From Bacteroidia bacterium (lineage in GTDB: Bacteria > Bacteroidota > Bacteroidia > Chitinophagales > Saprospiraceae), in the NCBI GenBank assembly GCA_030430845.1, contig JAUIKE010000060.1, positions 1 through 41,528 of the forward strand: DNA of 41,528 nt. Direction: 5' to 3'. The notes beneath the pieces were generated by a model, which did no database searches, was not told where the DNA came from, and saw only the letters and a list, made by a program, of their open reading frames with translations. Below, piece after piece: positions 1 to 10,181 of the stretch; the first letter of the stretch is position 1, and the number at the start of each line of letters is the position of its first letter. Position numbers and translations under genes: made by a program.

Positions 1-2400
1 TCTGATCCATTGTGCCGCTGAAGATCGGGTTGTGGCTCGTTGCATCATCCAGCCCGTCTGCCGGGCTCCACTCGTACTGATACTCCGGCTTGCCGTTCGG
101 GTTCAAAGCTTTCATCTCGCCGAAGCAGACCGTGATCAAAGTATCTTCCAGTCCGACGTCTTTATTAAATACAATAACAGTAGTACTGTCTATTTGAGTG
201 CAATCATTATCATCTGTGACCGCTGCGTAGTAGGTCGTGCGGGCCTCGGTAGGCATTACTGTCAGGGCATTGCCGCTGCCGATGTTATTCGTTAAAGCAG
301 CATCGCTGTACCACTCGATTGGGAAATCCAGGCTCGTCGTGGCTGTGATCTCCAGCTCGCCCATCTCGCAAATCAGCGTGTCAGGCTGAGCATCCAGGCC
401 GATATCTGGCGTGACGATTACGCGGATCTCTTTGGTCAGCATACACTTGCCATCCACATCCATTACGGTGACTGTATAGGTTTGATCCATTGTGCCGCTG
501 AAGATCGGATTATGACTCGTTGCATCATCCAGTCCGTCTGCCGGACTCCACTCGTACTGATACTCCGGTTTGCCATTCGGGTTCAAAGCTTTCATCTCGC
601 CGAAGCAAACCGTAATCAGGGTGTCCTCCAGACCGACGTCTTTATTAAATACAATGACTGTGGTGGAATCCACCTGAGTACATTCATTATCGTCTGTTAC
701 GGCTGCGTAGTAGGTCGTGCGGGCCTCGGTAGGCATTACTGTCAGGGCATTGCCGCTGCCGATGTTATTCGTTAAAGCAGCATCACTGTACCACTCGATT
801 GGAAAATCCAGGATCGTCGTGGCTGTGATCTCCAGCTCGCCCATCTCGCAAATCAGCGTGTCAGGCTGAGCATCCAGGCCGATATCTGGTGTGACGATTA
901 CGCGGATCTCTTTGGTCAGCATACACTTGCCATCCACATCCATCACCGTGACGGTGTAGGTCTGATCCATTGTGCCGCTGAAGATCGGATTATGACTCGT
1001 TGCATCATCCAATCCATCCGCCGGACTCCACTCGTACTGATACTCCGGCTTGCCATTCGGGTTCAAAGCTTTCATCTCGCCGAAGCAGACCGTGATCAAA
1101 GTATCTTCCAGTCCAACGTCTTTATTAAATACGATAACCGTAGTACTATCTATTTGTGTGCAATCATTATCATCCGTTACAGCTGCATAGTAAGTCGTGC
1201 GAGCCTCCGTCGGCATCACTGTGACCGCATTGCCGCTGCCGATGTTATTCGTTAAAGCAGCATCGCTGTACCACTCAATTGGGAAATCCAGGCTCGTCAT
1301 GGCTGTGATTTCCAGCTCGCCCATCTCGCAGATCAGCGTGTCAGGCTGAGCATCCAGGCCGATATCTGGTGTGACGATTACGCGGATCTCTTTGGTCAGC
1401 ATACACTTGCCATCCACATCCATCACGGTGACCGTGTACGTCTGATCCATTGTGCCGCTGAAGATCGGATTATGACTCGTTGCATCATCCAGGCCATCCG
1501 CCGGACTCCATTCGTACTGATACTCCGGCTTGCCGTTCGGGTTCAAAGCTTTCATCTCGCCGAAGCAGACCGTAATTAAAGTATCTTCCAGGCCGACATC
1601 TTTATTAAATACAATGACTGTGGTGGAATCCACCTGAGTACATTCATTATCGTCTGTTACGGCTGCGTAGTAGGTCGTGCGAGCCTCGGTAGGCATTACT
1701 GTCAGGGCATTGCCGCTGCCGATGTTATTCGTTAAAGCAGCATCGCTGTACCACTCAATTGGGAAATCCAGGCTCGTCGTGGCTGTGATCTCCAGCTCGC
1801 CCATCTCGCAAATCAGCGTGTCAGGCTGAGCATCCAGGCCGATATCTGGTGTGACGATTACGCGGATCTCTTTGGTCAGCATGCACTTTCCATCCACATC
1901 CATCACGGTGACCGTGTACGTCTGATCCATTGTGCCGCTGAATATCGGATTATGACTCGTTGCATCATCCAATCCATCCGCCGGACTCCACTCATACTGA
2001 TACTCCGGCTTGCCGTTCGGGTTCAAAGCTTTCATCTCGCCGAAGCAGACCGTGATTAAAGTATCTTCCAGGCCGACGTCTTTATTAAATACGATAACCG
2101 TAGTACTATCTATTTGTGTGCAATCATTATCGTCCGTTACGGCTGCGTAGTAGGTCGTGCGAGCCTCCAACGGCATCACTGTGACTGCATTGCCACTGCC
2201 GATATTGTTTGTCAAAGTCCGATCACTGTACCACTCGATTGGAAAATCCAGGATCGTCGTGGCTGTGATCTCCAGCTCGCCCATCTCGCAAATCAGCGTG
2301 TCAGGCTGAGCATCCAGACCGATATTAGGAAAGACGGTCACACTAACTTGTCGTACCTCTACACAGTTTTCACTTTCATTCGTGATGGTAACTGAATACG
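1..2400 (-). repeat. Five tandem 480-bp coding repeats within the adhesin
   Basis: Units begin at 1, 481, 961, 1441 and 1921 with exactly 480-bp periodicity (160 codons) and are nearly identical; the fifth diverges after about 2334. More degenerate units keep the same phase at 2401-2880 and from 2881, where the motifs around the WSP..GLDD segment still align. The array may continue beyond position 1. The copies are not equally related: variants alternate between odd and even units in one segment and group differently in another. Confidence 0.95.
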
Positions 2401-5400
2401 TAATTTCTTCGGTTAAGGTAGCCGTTGGATTATAAGAATTTGGATCATCCAATCCAGTGGTAGGCGACCAAGAATATTTAAACTCTGGGAAGCCTTCCGG
2501 GTTTAATTCCGTTGGGGTGTTATAGCAGATTTGAAGAAGCGTATCCCCTACCAGAGGCAATAAATCAAATACTCGTACCTGAACAGAGTCTATTTCTTCA
2601 CAATTCAAAGAGTCTGATTTTGCCGATATATAATATGTATTAACGGCCTCTTCAGGAGTAACATTTACGGTAAGCCCGTCTCCAATTTTTTCCTGTAAAT
2701 CCTTATCGCTAAACCATTCTACGGAAGCATCCGCTACGGCAACTACCTCCAGGCTAATTCCCTCAGAAGTACAGATTAGCGTATCCGGGCTTTTATCCAA
2801 GATCACCCTTGTAACCTCCACTGTGATTTCTTTTGTGGAGGAACAAGCATCTGTTTCAGAAGAGACCGCCGTCAGCGTATAGGTGGTTGTTTGATCAGGA
2901 TTAGCAACCGGAGATGCCGGGTTGGTCAAATCCAGTCCCTCTTCCGGTGACCATATATACTGATAAGCACTATCTCCACCTTCATTTAAGACCACACTTT
3001 CTCCACGACAAATGCTCAGGGTATCCCCATTCATAAACTGAATGACTGGAATATCCAAACGAACGATCATCGTGGTACCTGCCGTACAGCTGTCTTCTGT
3101 AGTGATGGTTAGGTTAACCACCACAGAATCTGCAGAAGCAAATTCCAGTACAGGATTTTGTTCATTTGAGCTGCCCTGAAGTCCGAAGTCCCAGTTCCAG
3201 GCAACAATAGCTCCTTTAGAAGAGGCAGAACGATCGAAGAAGGATATTTTCACTCCCTGATCGGTACATTCATCCAATTGATATTCAACATCCGCAACCA
3301 CCCCAAATTCGGGAATGGTAACCGTCTGGGAAATGGTATCCGTACAATCTTCTACTCCTTCATGATCCACGATCAGTTGAACGGTATAGTCTCCCGGATT
3401 TAGATAAAAATAGGAAGGATTGTACTCGGTAGAAACGTCGGATTCAGTTGTCGGATCACCAAAGTTCCATTTATAATTCAGCTTAGACGTACCGGTGTTT
3501 TGGAAAACAACCGTGCGTCCGTCACATTGCACTTCATAAGTAAATCCGATATTTGCTGCTACGGCAGAATCAATAACGGTTACTAGTAAGGTATCGCTGA
3601 TATTACAGCCTAATTGATTGGCCACATTCACGTATAATTCGTGCATACCATCGGTTGCAAAAACAATCGGGCTAGGGCTATTGGGGTCTGTAATATTTAA
3701 AGTATTGCTAGTCCAGAAGTAAGAGAGGGTATCTTCTAAATCCAGATTTTCAATATCCAGGAAAAGCGAATCACCGGCGCAGATAGCCAGTTTTTCAGGT
3801 AATTCTATATCGAGCGTCCCTTCGATCACTTCAATTTCTTTGGTCATTTCCGTGCAACCGAAGGAATCGACCGCTGTGGCAGTGATCAATGATCTTCCTT
3901 CGGGCGCGAATTCCAGGACGTTCCCGGTGCCGAGAATATTTCCTTCACTGTCGCGCCATTCTATGGCTGCTTCTACAGCTGTTGTAGCCACCAGTTTCGC
4001 TGTGGGTTCACAGATCAGGCCGCCCCCTTCAACACTTAACTCGATGGCCGGCGTAAGGATGGCCGTAATCTTTTGCTGAGCATTACAGGATGCCTCTCCC
4101 GGGATTTTAATTATTACGTTATAGGTTTGAGTTTCCGTCAAGGTAATGATCGGTTGATAAGATGAATTATCATCCAGACCTTTATCAGGTTCCCAATTAT
4201 ACTCAAAGCCTTCTACCCCATTCATGTATTGAGTAGGCAGGCCGGCGCAAATGTAAATGGTATCCTCTTCTGGAAAATCTTCCAACAAGCGCACCTCTAT
4301 GTCCCGGGAAGCAGTAGCCGGGCCACAACCATATTCCGTCATAATCGTCAGTTCAACATTGATCATCTGACTTTCTGTAAAGGTAAAAGAGGGTTTTGCA
4401 TCGGTAGAACTTTGCCCGTCACTCAATTGCCAGTTCCAGCTGTTCACAGCCCCCACATTACTAATAGACACATCCTGTAGGGCCAGCGTGACGCTTCCAT
4501 TGCTGCAGTCCTGGTATTCTACCGCAAAGGCTGGTATCAGACGGGCTGTATCCACCGTAATGGTCTGCGTAAGTGTATTGGGGCATAATTCACCCTCTAC
4601 AGAATTGAGTGTAATGAGGTATTCTCCGGGACTACTATAGGTATAGGAAGGAGAAAAAGTAGACGAAGTATCTGAATCCGTGCTTGCATCTCCAAAATCC
4701 CAGAAAAAGCTCGTTCCGCCTACCGATTGGTTATTGAAAGAAATAGTCAGTCCATCACAATCAGGTATCGCCTCAAAGGCCAGGTCTGCATTTTGAGCAA
4801 TCCTTACCTCTATGAGAGAGGTGTAAGAACAAGAGCTGTCCGGAGCGATCAATTCCAATGTCAAGGTAGTATCACCGCTTACCAGCAATCCCGGACTCGG
4901 GCTGGTAGGGTCGTCCAGCAGATCAGCCGGCTGCCAGCTGTAATTCCAGGACTGGAAAATTTCAGATAGAGGAGATAAAACAATGGAATCTCCAATACAA
5001 GCCTCAAACACAGTTTTCTCCAAATAATCCGGAGGAATGCTATCTGTCAGTTCAAAGGGCTTGCTGATGGTAACTTCACAATTGTTATCATTTTTGGTAA
5101 CAAGGGTAATCGTCCCCTTTGATCCAAGCGGAATTTTAAATATCGGATTTTCTTTTCCGGAGGCTATCTTTAACTCATCTGTTCTCAATTCCCATCTGTA
5201 CTCCGTTATTTGGGTCAATGAATCTCTTGTAAGGTTGATGGCACTGACGATGGCTGTATCGGGGCAATTAAAAACTTCAATCTCGAAATCCGCCTCGATG
5301 GTATTTTCACTCAGGGTAATGGTTTGTATCATGGTATCCGGACAAACCGTGCCGGGGTTAGCGATCAGGGCTACCTGATAAGTGCCGGTATCCGGGAAGG

Positions 5401-6433
5401 TAAAGCTAGGAGCTTCTTCTGTACTTCTCAATTCGGTAGAAGGCCAATCGAACAGCCATTCATAAGTGGAGGCTCCTGTACTTTCATTAGTAAAATCAAC
5501 CGTCAGGCCCTCGCATTTCAGCTCAGGTGTGGAGTATGCAGCAACAACCGTTTCACAAACCACCACATTCAATTCAAAATCACGCCGCACTCTGGACAAG
5601 AGTTCGCCCGTATTTTTGTCATATTCTTCTACACACACCCCTACAACGAACTGCCCCATAATACCGGGCGTCACCTGCAACAGGCCGGTAATGGGATCTA
5701 TTGTCAGAGGTTCCCCCAGTATACCCAGCATATTATTGACATCATAATTATCTTCCCAGAAAACTGTATCGTAGGGTGGATTATTGGGTGGCTGAGGCAT
5801 GGGGTTAGAAAGGGATGCTCCCGACAAAGGAGCACATAGTTTATATACAAGGGAATCGCCGTCTTGATCGGTGGCAGCATGATCGAACACAAAGGGTTCG
5901 TTAACACAGATCACAACAGGGGGCCACTCGCCGAAAACCGGGCTGCTGTTTCCTTTCATCATCGCTTCATAAGTCAACCAGATATCATAAGTAGCTCCGG
6001 TAGCCACAGGGTCGATGATATTGGATACAGTAATATTTCTACAACACCGCTGATATACAATATTATACCCTCCGATTATAGGCTCCAGGGTAACGGTATC
6101 ACGATAGGTCGTCGTATGTACGCACAGGTCATTGGGGGCCACCAGACAATCACGGAAAAGGTCAGTCGGGAGTGTATCATCTTTTCCGCTGAAGGGAATG
6201 AGTAACTCCTTAAGCAGCAACCCATTGCGATCAAATATCCCTACAGATGCAGGATCGTCGAAAACCGCTTCTGCATCGCCGGAGAGGCAATCCCTGTAGA
6301 AGTGAATGGTGATTTCATATTGGTTATTGCCCAAACTTCGGTAGTTGATTTCACCTCCTACCGTGTGGGTGGCATTTAATTTGAGTGGCAAGAACGCCGT
6401 CAAAACCAATAAAAGCCTGTAAACATATTTCAT
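1..6433 (-). CDS. Giant secreted PKD/Ig-like repeat adhesin (3' part beyond the left edge)
   Basis: The frame is open from an ATG at 6433 to the window edge, giving at least 2144 residues with the stop outside. It starts with a signal peptide (MKYVYRLLLVLTAFLPLKLNA), followed by THTVGGEINYRSLGNNQYEI and an FYRDC motif, an opening common in large T9SS-secreted Bacteroidota adhesins. PKD-type segments follow, for example YEWLFDWPS near residue 325, FWDFGDAST near 580, WNFGDPTT near 995 and NWDFG near 1080. From about residue 1345 come five near-identical 160-residue repeats, each with paired Cys residues and phrases such as PDIGLDAQPDTLICEMG and NPNGKPEYQYEWSPADGLDD. A T9SS C-terminal domain is expected beyond the window but is not seen. 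The gene lies 58 bp downstream of the OmpA-family gene and shares its direction, so it was probably co-transcribed with it and the PorP/SprF gene. The likely role is cell-surface adhesion or gliding. The exact ligand is unknown. Confidence 0.88.
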   Translation of the reverse strand, partial: MKYVYRLLLVLTAFLPLKLNATHTVGGEINYRSLGNNQYEITIHFYRDCLSGDAEAVFDDPASVGIFDRNGLLLKELLIPFSGKDDTLPTDLFRDCLVAPNDLCVHTTTYRDTVTLEPIIGGYNIVYQRCCRNITVSNIIDPVATGATYDIWLTYEAMMKGNSSPVFGEWPPVVICVNEPFVFDHAATDQDGDSLVYKLCAPLSGASLSNPMPQPPNNPPYDTVFWEDNYDVNNMLGILGEPLTIDPITGLLQVTPGIMGQFVVGVCVEEYDKNTGELLSRVRRDFELNVVVCETVVAAYSTPELKCEGLTVDFTNESTGASTYEWLFDWPSTELRSTEEAPSFTFPDTGTYQVALIANPGTVCPDTMIQTITLSENTIEADFEIEVFNCPDTAIVSAINLTRDSLTQITEYRWELRTDELKIASGKENPIFKIPLGSKGTITLVTKNDNNCEVTISKPFELTDSIPPDYLEKTVFEACIGDSIVLSPLSEIFQSWNYSWQPADLLDDPTSPSPGLLVSGDTTLTLELIAPDSSCSYTSLIEVRIAQNADLAFEAIPDCDGLTISFNNQSVGGTSFFWDFGDASTDSDTSSTFSPSYTYSSPGEYLITLNSVEGELCPNTLTQTITVDTARLIPAFAVEYQDCSNGSVTLALQDVSISNVGAVNSWNWQLSDGQSSTDAKPSFTFTESQMINVELTIMTEYGCGPATASRDIEVRLLEDFPEEDTIYICAGLPTQYMNGVEGFEYNWEPDKGLDDNSSYQPIITLTETQTYNVIIKIPGEASCNAQQKITAILTPAIELSVEGGGLICEPTAKLVATTAVEAAIEWRDSEGNILGTGNVLEFAPEGRSLITATAVDSFGCTEMTKEIEVIEGTLDIELPEKLAICAGDSLFLDIENLDLEDTLSYFWTSNTLNITDPNSPSPIVFATDGMHELYVNVANQLGCNISDTLLVTVIDSAVAANIGFTYEVQCDGRTVVFQNTGTSKLNYKWNFGDPTTESDVSTEYNPSYFYLNPGDYTVQLIVDHEGVEDCTDTISQTVTIPEFGVVADVEYQLDECTDQGVKISFFDRSASSKGAIVAWNWDFGLQGSSNEQNPVLEFASADSVVVNLTITTEDSCTAGTTMIVRLDIPVIQFMNGDTLSICRGESVVLNEGGDSAYQYIWSPEEGLDLTNPASPVANPDQTTTYTLTAVSSETDACSSTKEITVEVTRVILDKSPDTLICTSEGISLEVVAVADASVEWFSDKDLQEKIGDGLTVNVTPEEAVNTYYISAKSDSLNCEEIDSVQVRVFDLLPLVGDTLLQICYNTPTELNPEGFPEFKYSWSPTTGLDDPNSYNPTATLTEEITYSVTITNESENCVEVRQVSVTVFPNIGLDAQPDTLICEMGELEITATTILDFPIEWYSDRTLTNNIGSGNAVTVMPLEARTTYYAAVTDDNDCTQIDSTTVIVFNKDVGLEDTLITVCFGEMKALNPNGKPEYQYEWSPADGLDDATSHNPIFSGTMDQTYTVTVMDVDGKCMLTKEIRVIVTPDIGLDAQPDTLICEMGELEITATTSLDFPIEWYSDAALTNNIGSGNALTVMPTEARTTYYAAVTDDNECTQVDSTTVIVFNKDVGLEDTLITVCFGEMKALNPNGKPEYQYEWSPADGLDDATSHNPIFSGTMDQTYTVTVMDVDGKCMLTKEIRVIVTPDIGLDAQPDTLICEMGELEITAMTSLDFPIEWYSDAALTNNIGSGNAVTVMPTEARTTYYAAVTDDNDCTQIDSTTVIVFNKDVGLEDTLITVCFGEMKALNPNGKPEYQYEWSPADGLDDATSHNPIFSGTMDQTYTVTVMDVDGKCMLTKEIRVIVTPDIGLDAQPDTLICEMGELEITATTILDFPIEWYSDAALTNNIGSGNALTVMPTEARTTYYAAVTDDNECTQVDSTTVIVFNKDVGLEDTLITVCFGEMKALNPNGKPEYQYEWSPADGLDDATSHNPIFSGTMDQTYTVTVMDVDGKCMLTKEIRVIVTPDIGLDAQPDTLICEMGELEITATTSLDFPIEWYSDAALTNNIGSGNALTVMPTEARTTYYAAVTDDNDCTQIDSTTVIVFNKDVGLEDTLITVCFGEMKALNPNGKPEYQYEWSPADGLDDATSHNPIFSGTMDQ

Positions 6434-6491
6434 GAGATCTATAATTGTATAATGTGTGTAGTCAAAAGTTATCGTTAATGTATATTCAATT

Positions 6492-9008
6492 TTACTCAGC
6501 GCCCTCTATGGGTATCAGGAAAATATCTACTCGTCGTTCCAGTGATGATAAATAACTAAAAATGGATGCATTAAGATCAGAGAGGTACTCCCGTACAGTA
6601 GGCGGCGCTTCGTCCTCCCCTTTCGGGTTAGGAGTTATCACAAACTTTCCATCCCGGATGTAGGGCTTTAGAACTCCATTGTCGTAATTCTCCAATAAGT
6701 CTCTTACACACTGGATCCGCCTTTTACTAAGCTGAAGGTTGTAATCCGAATTACCAATAGGGCTACAGTACCCCCGAAGCTCTATTTCCACTTTATATCC
6801 GGCCTCCATGTATTGAACAAAAACATCCACCAGGGTATCCAGTCGCTGAAAATCTTCTAGTTCTCTGTCAAAAAAGCGCGACATCCTGATGATATCTGCT
6901 CTGCCGACAAGCGGGCTTTTCTCCAGCCGGCTTACGTAGCGATCTTTTTTGGATTTGTATTCCCGATAGAGGTTCATATAATCTTCACTGGGCACCTGAG
7001 GGGTACGCCCCATCTTAGGTCGGTCGTTTTCAAAATACAAAGGAACGGTCCGGTCAGGAACCAGTTCAGGAATTCGGGGCAATCTGGTCAGGTACAAGGT
7101 ATCCCTAAATCGTCCGCCCCGGGTTCTTTTAAAGTCATCAATCGTATAGAACAATCGAGAAGCACTCTCCGCCGAGGGGATCAGGCCGTTTTTGGTGGCA
7201 CTCACCAGGTAGTTGGTATTTAGCTCGATGGGGTATAATTTGCTATGTCGGGGAACTCCCGACTCCGTAATGAAGTCTTTAATCTGTTCGATCTCTTTTT
7301 CGGCTTCTATTCGCTGCAAGTTAATCGTGGGATCCAGCACAGGCTCTCCGCTAACTCTTTCAAGGACAAATACCTGCAATTCGGGTTTGGGCATCAAGAG
7401 CAATTCAATTTCGTAGGTATCCCTGGGGACGGAAAAAAGCTCTATCATATTTACCATCATCAAGGTATCGTAATAGCCTCGCCTTTTTCCCTGGAGGAGG
7501 TACGAATCAGTAGGGCTCCAGTAGCCAAAATTGAAGACATGGCCCTCCGGGTTGGTTTGTTCATCAATTTGAATACTGTTTTTATTGCTGCCGTTCTGAA
7601 CGACGATACTCCTGGGCACGGTAACTTCAAAAAGGGGTTGATTGGTTATGGCATCAAAGGTTTTTACAATCACCACCTCGGGGTTGGTTTTCATTGGGAT
7701 GCGGTAGATGTCATAGCAACAAGCATCCAGTTCCTGGTCATACAGCAAGGACTCTTCTCGGTCGGAGGCCAAATAGGCGTATTCCCTTTGGGAATCGAAA
7801 CGCAAAAAGCCATCGTTGTAGCTGGAGTTCACCTCCGTTCCGAGGTTTATTTTATTGATCCATTCGTCTCCGACTTTTGCTACTTTAAACAGATCAGAGC
7901 CTCCATAGGTATATTCGCCATCGGTACTGTAATAAAGCGTTTGGGTATAGGAATCAAAGAAAGGGCTCATTTCGTCTCCATGAGGCGTATTGATCGCTTC
8001 GATGGGTTGGGGTTCTGAAAACTCGGTGGGGCCTTCGATCATAGAAACGAAAATATCCTTCCGATCGAGGGAATCACTCAAGCGGTCGGAGGAAAAAAAC
8101 AACATTTCTTTATTAGTCAATTTATCCAGCCCTACATAAGGTTGAGTGCTTGAAAAATCGGGATCATTATGGGGGTATTTAAATTCGCGGCCCCATACTC
8201 CATTGACGATATCTCTGTAGAAAATATCGCAACGAACCTGGTACTCATCAATGTTTTCACAAACGGAGTAATATACCCGGCTTTGGTCAGTATTGAAAGC
8301 CATATCGCCTACGTGTAGGCCTTCTTTATTAATGACGGGAATGGGTTCGCCGGGCATTCCTTCTGCCGCTTTAAATATTTCGGCATAATGCCTGCGAACG
8401 TACTGTTCTTTATCTCTATAGATATTTCTGATAGAGGTATAATAAAAGGTATCCTGAATACTGACCAGGCCAAAATCAGAACGCGGGGAATTGATCTTTA
8501 ATTTGCCAGAGCTGTCGATTCTGTTCAATTTGCCGTCAAACAGGGCGAAGTGGCTGCTTTTTTCTCGCGCCTTTATGCAGTACTCCACTTCTTTTTGGGC
8601 GATAGGAACATATTTATCTCCGGGAGGCCGAGAGTTGCGGGAACTATTGACAAAACTGTTGAATACCCTTATGGCCTCGGTGTATTTTCCATGTTGCTGG
8701 TAGATGGACGCTAAGTGATATTCTGCCAGGGGATATTGACTCAAACTTTCTTTATCGGCAACGATCTTTTTATAATAGTCGATCGCTACATCGTAGGCTC
8801 TATATACTCTAGCCGATTCCGCGATACGATATTTGGCACTGGTAAGGGTACTGTCGTAAGTCAATGCAACCTGATACAACCTAATGGCCGACTTATAGTC
8901 ATTCGTGGCATATGCGCTATCAGCTGCATAGAGCCATTTCTTCAGGCGTTGCGATTGGGCAGGTATCGCAAAAATACAACAGAAAAAAATGATCAATAAC
9001 TTGTTCAT
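6492..9008 (-). CDS. OmpA-family protein with N-terminal TPR and PD40 repeats (PorE-like architecture)
   Basis: About 838 residues from the ATG at 9008, chosen because it directly precedes a signal peptide (MNKLLIIFFCCIFAIPAQSQ). ATGs at 9014 and 9086 are in-frame alternatives. TPR-like helices (ADSAYATNDYKSAIRLYQVA) cover roughly residues 20-130. PD40/WD40-like strands follow, with phrases such as FFSSDRLSDSLDRKDIFVS. A C-terminal OmpA-like domain lies at about 710-834, with LRGYCSPIGNSDYNLQLSKR near 744-763 and an ERRVDIF end. The usual peptidoglycan-contacting Asp of the GHTD motif is replaced (GYCS), while the RR pair is kept. The domain order matches T9SS-associated periplasmic proteins of the PorE type that anchor outer-membrane machinery to peptidoglycan. 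I see no lipobox. It lies between the PorP/SprF gene (120 bp upstream) and the adhesin, so it probably serves adhesin export or anchoring. Confidence 0.88.
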   Translation of the reverse strand: MNKLLIIFFCCIFAIPAQSQRLKKWLYAADSAYATNDYKSAIRLYQVALTYDSTLTSAKYRIAESARVYRAYDVAIDYYKKIVADKESLSQYPLAEYHLASIYQQHGKYTEAIRVFNSFVNSSRNSRPPGDKYVPIAQKEVEYCIKAREKSSHFALFDGKLNRIDSSGKLKINSPRSDFGLVSIQDTFYYTSIRNIYRDKEQYVRRHYAEIFKAAEGMPGEPIPVINKEGLHVGDMAFNTDQSRVYYSVCENIDEYQVRCDIFYRDIVNGVWGREFKYPHNDPDFSSTQPYVGLDKLTNKEMLFFSSDRLSDSLDRKDIFVSMIEGPTEFSEPQPIEAINTPHGDEMSPFFDSYTQTLYYSTDGEYTYGGSDLFKVAKVGDEWINKINLGTEVNSSYNDGFLRFDSQREYAYLASDREESLLYDQELDACCYDIYRIPMKTNPEVVIVKTFDAITNQPLFEVTVPRSIVVQNGSNKNSIQIDEQTNPEGHVFNFGYWSPTDSYLLQGKRRGYYDTLMMVNMIELFSVPRDTYEIELLLMPKPELQVFVLERVSGEPVLDPTINLQRIEAEKEIEQIKDFITESGVPRHSKLYPIELNTNYLVSATKNGLIPSAESASRLFYTIDDFKRTRGGRFRDTLYLTRLPRIPELVPDRTVPLYFENDRPKMGRTPQVPSEDYMNLYREYKSKKDRYVSRLEKSPLVGRADIIRMSRFFDRELEDFQRLDTLVDVFVQYMEAGYKVEIELRGYCSPIGNSDYNLQLSKRRIQCVRDLLENYDNGVLKPYIRDGKFVITPNPKGEDEAPPTVREYLSDLNASIFSYLSSLERRVDIFLIPIEGAE

Positions 9009-9128
9009 GGTCATTAAAGTATGTTTTCTAAATGTGCCAATACCTAAACAGTATGCTGGTGTAGCAATCGAATAAGGCTTCGTCATTTTGGTGTGGATTG
9101 TAGTTTTCTCAGTAACAATATGTTGTTG

Positions 9129-10181
9129 TCAAAGCAGCCGGCAATTATCGGGTGCAAGCAACGGTATTTTCTTTATAATATAACTAATTGAGAACTCAGG
9201 GCCGCTATTACCTCTTGTAGCGGCATTTAAACCTGAAATATTTACATCATAACTAAAACTGGCTCTCCAGTTTTTATAAAACAATTCGAAAGTGGGGGAA
9301 TAAGCATCTCCAAAGTCCTGAAACCTCAGGTTCACTCCAGCTTGTACGGCAATTTCATTTCCGGGGCTGGTACTCACATGATATTTAGCGCCCATCCCGG
9401 CCAAAGCTTCCAGGTATTGATCCTGGACTTGTGCTCCCAGGCGGCCTACCAAATCCAACTTTGGGTTAACCATTAAGGTACCATAGGCATATGGACTCAC
9501 CCGGATCGGCAGCAAAAGTGTTCCTCCTTCAATAAAACTTTGATTCGGCCGCGTTAAATGAAAAACGCCCAAACCGAAATCGAGCTTAGATCGATTTCGC
9601 TGTGGGTATAGCAACTGATTATCTGCCAGGCTTTGCAATCTGAAGTTGATACCGGCGGAAAAATCCAGGAAATTATTATTGGGAAGATCATTGACTATTT
9701 CTTGGTTTGGGTTGTTGGGGTCATATCCGCCAGGATTGGTATACTGGCTATCGAAGCTGATACCTCGCAAGCTAAACCGACGCTGATGGGTACTTACCTG
9801 AAAGCCAACGGTGGTGAAAAAACGGCGGCTGATACGTTTTGTATAGGACACAGGCAGACTGAAGTTGGAGTGAGTCAGGTTAGTAAACCCAGCCTGATCA
9901 TAGTTGAAGTGAAAGCCTACCGTGAAGAAACCGGTGGCATATTCTGACCCTCTTAATTTTATATCACCTCCCAGGGTAACGGTTTTGAAATCGGCTGGAA
10001 CGGAGGTCCACTGCGAACGATAATTAGCCATCAGGCGAATGTCCCCCGAGAATATCCCAGTCAAACCAGGATTGATATTAAAGGGTGCATTGTAAAATTG
10101 GGAGTAATGAATGTCCTGGGATAGGGCCTTTACCTGGGCAAACACCAACAACAATAGCACGAATCGTATCTGTAGTTTCAA
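9129..10181 (-). CDS. PorP/SprF-family type IX secretion-associated outer-membrane protein
   Basis: 350 residues with a signal peptide (MKLQIRFVLLLLVFAQVKALS) followed by QDIHYSQFYNAPFNINPGLT, the hallmark start of PorP/SprF proteins. The rest alternates short beta strands and turns typical of an outer-membrane barrel and ends in SFSYDVNISGLNAATRG..FSISYIIKK. The start is a TTG at 10181; an in-frame stop lies a few codons upstream and no ATG gives the signal peptide. In Flavobacterium, SprF is needed for secretion of the SprB adhesin, and PorP/SprF paralogues usually sit beside the adhesin they serve. Here the adhesin is two genes downstream on the same strand, so this is probably its dedicated partner. 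That pairing is inferred from context. Confidence 0.92.
   Translation of the reverse strand: MKLQIRFVLLLLVFAQVKALSQDIHYSQFYNAPFNINPGLTGIFSGDIRLMANYRSQWTSVPADFKTVTLGGDIKLRGSEYATGFFTVGFHFNYDQAGFTNLTHSNFSLPVSYTKRISRRFFTTVGFQVSTHQRRFSLRGISFDSQYTNPGGYDPNNPNQEIVNDLPNNNFLDFSAGINFRLQSLADNQLLYPQRNRSKLDFGLGVFHLTRPNQSFIEGGTLLLPIRVSPYAYGTLMVNPKLDLVGRLGAQVQDQYLEALAGMGAKYHVSTSPGNEIAVQAGVNLRFQDFGDAYSPTFELFYKNWRASFSYDVNISGLNAATRGNSGPEFSISYIIKKIPLLAPDNCRLL

Noticed and set aside
32..2395. Plus-strand open frames of 87-97 codons repeated along the adhesin array
   Set aside because: They lie antisense to a continuous minus-strand coding frame with a signal peptide and PKD/Ig-like domains; they repeat only because the gene repeats.
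1..2400. Regular repeats as a CRISPR array
   Set aside because: Units are 480 bp, coding and nearly identical throughout, with no short-repeat/unique-spacer pattern.
7245..8018. 257-codon plus-strand frame
   Set aside because: Antisense shadow of the OmpA-family gene; no signal or domain, and the minus-strand protein is clearly real.
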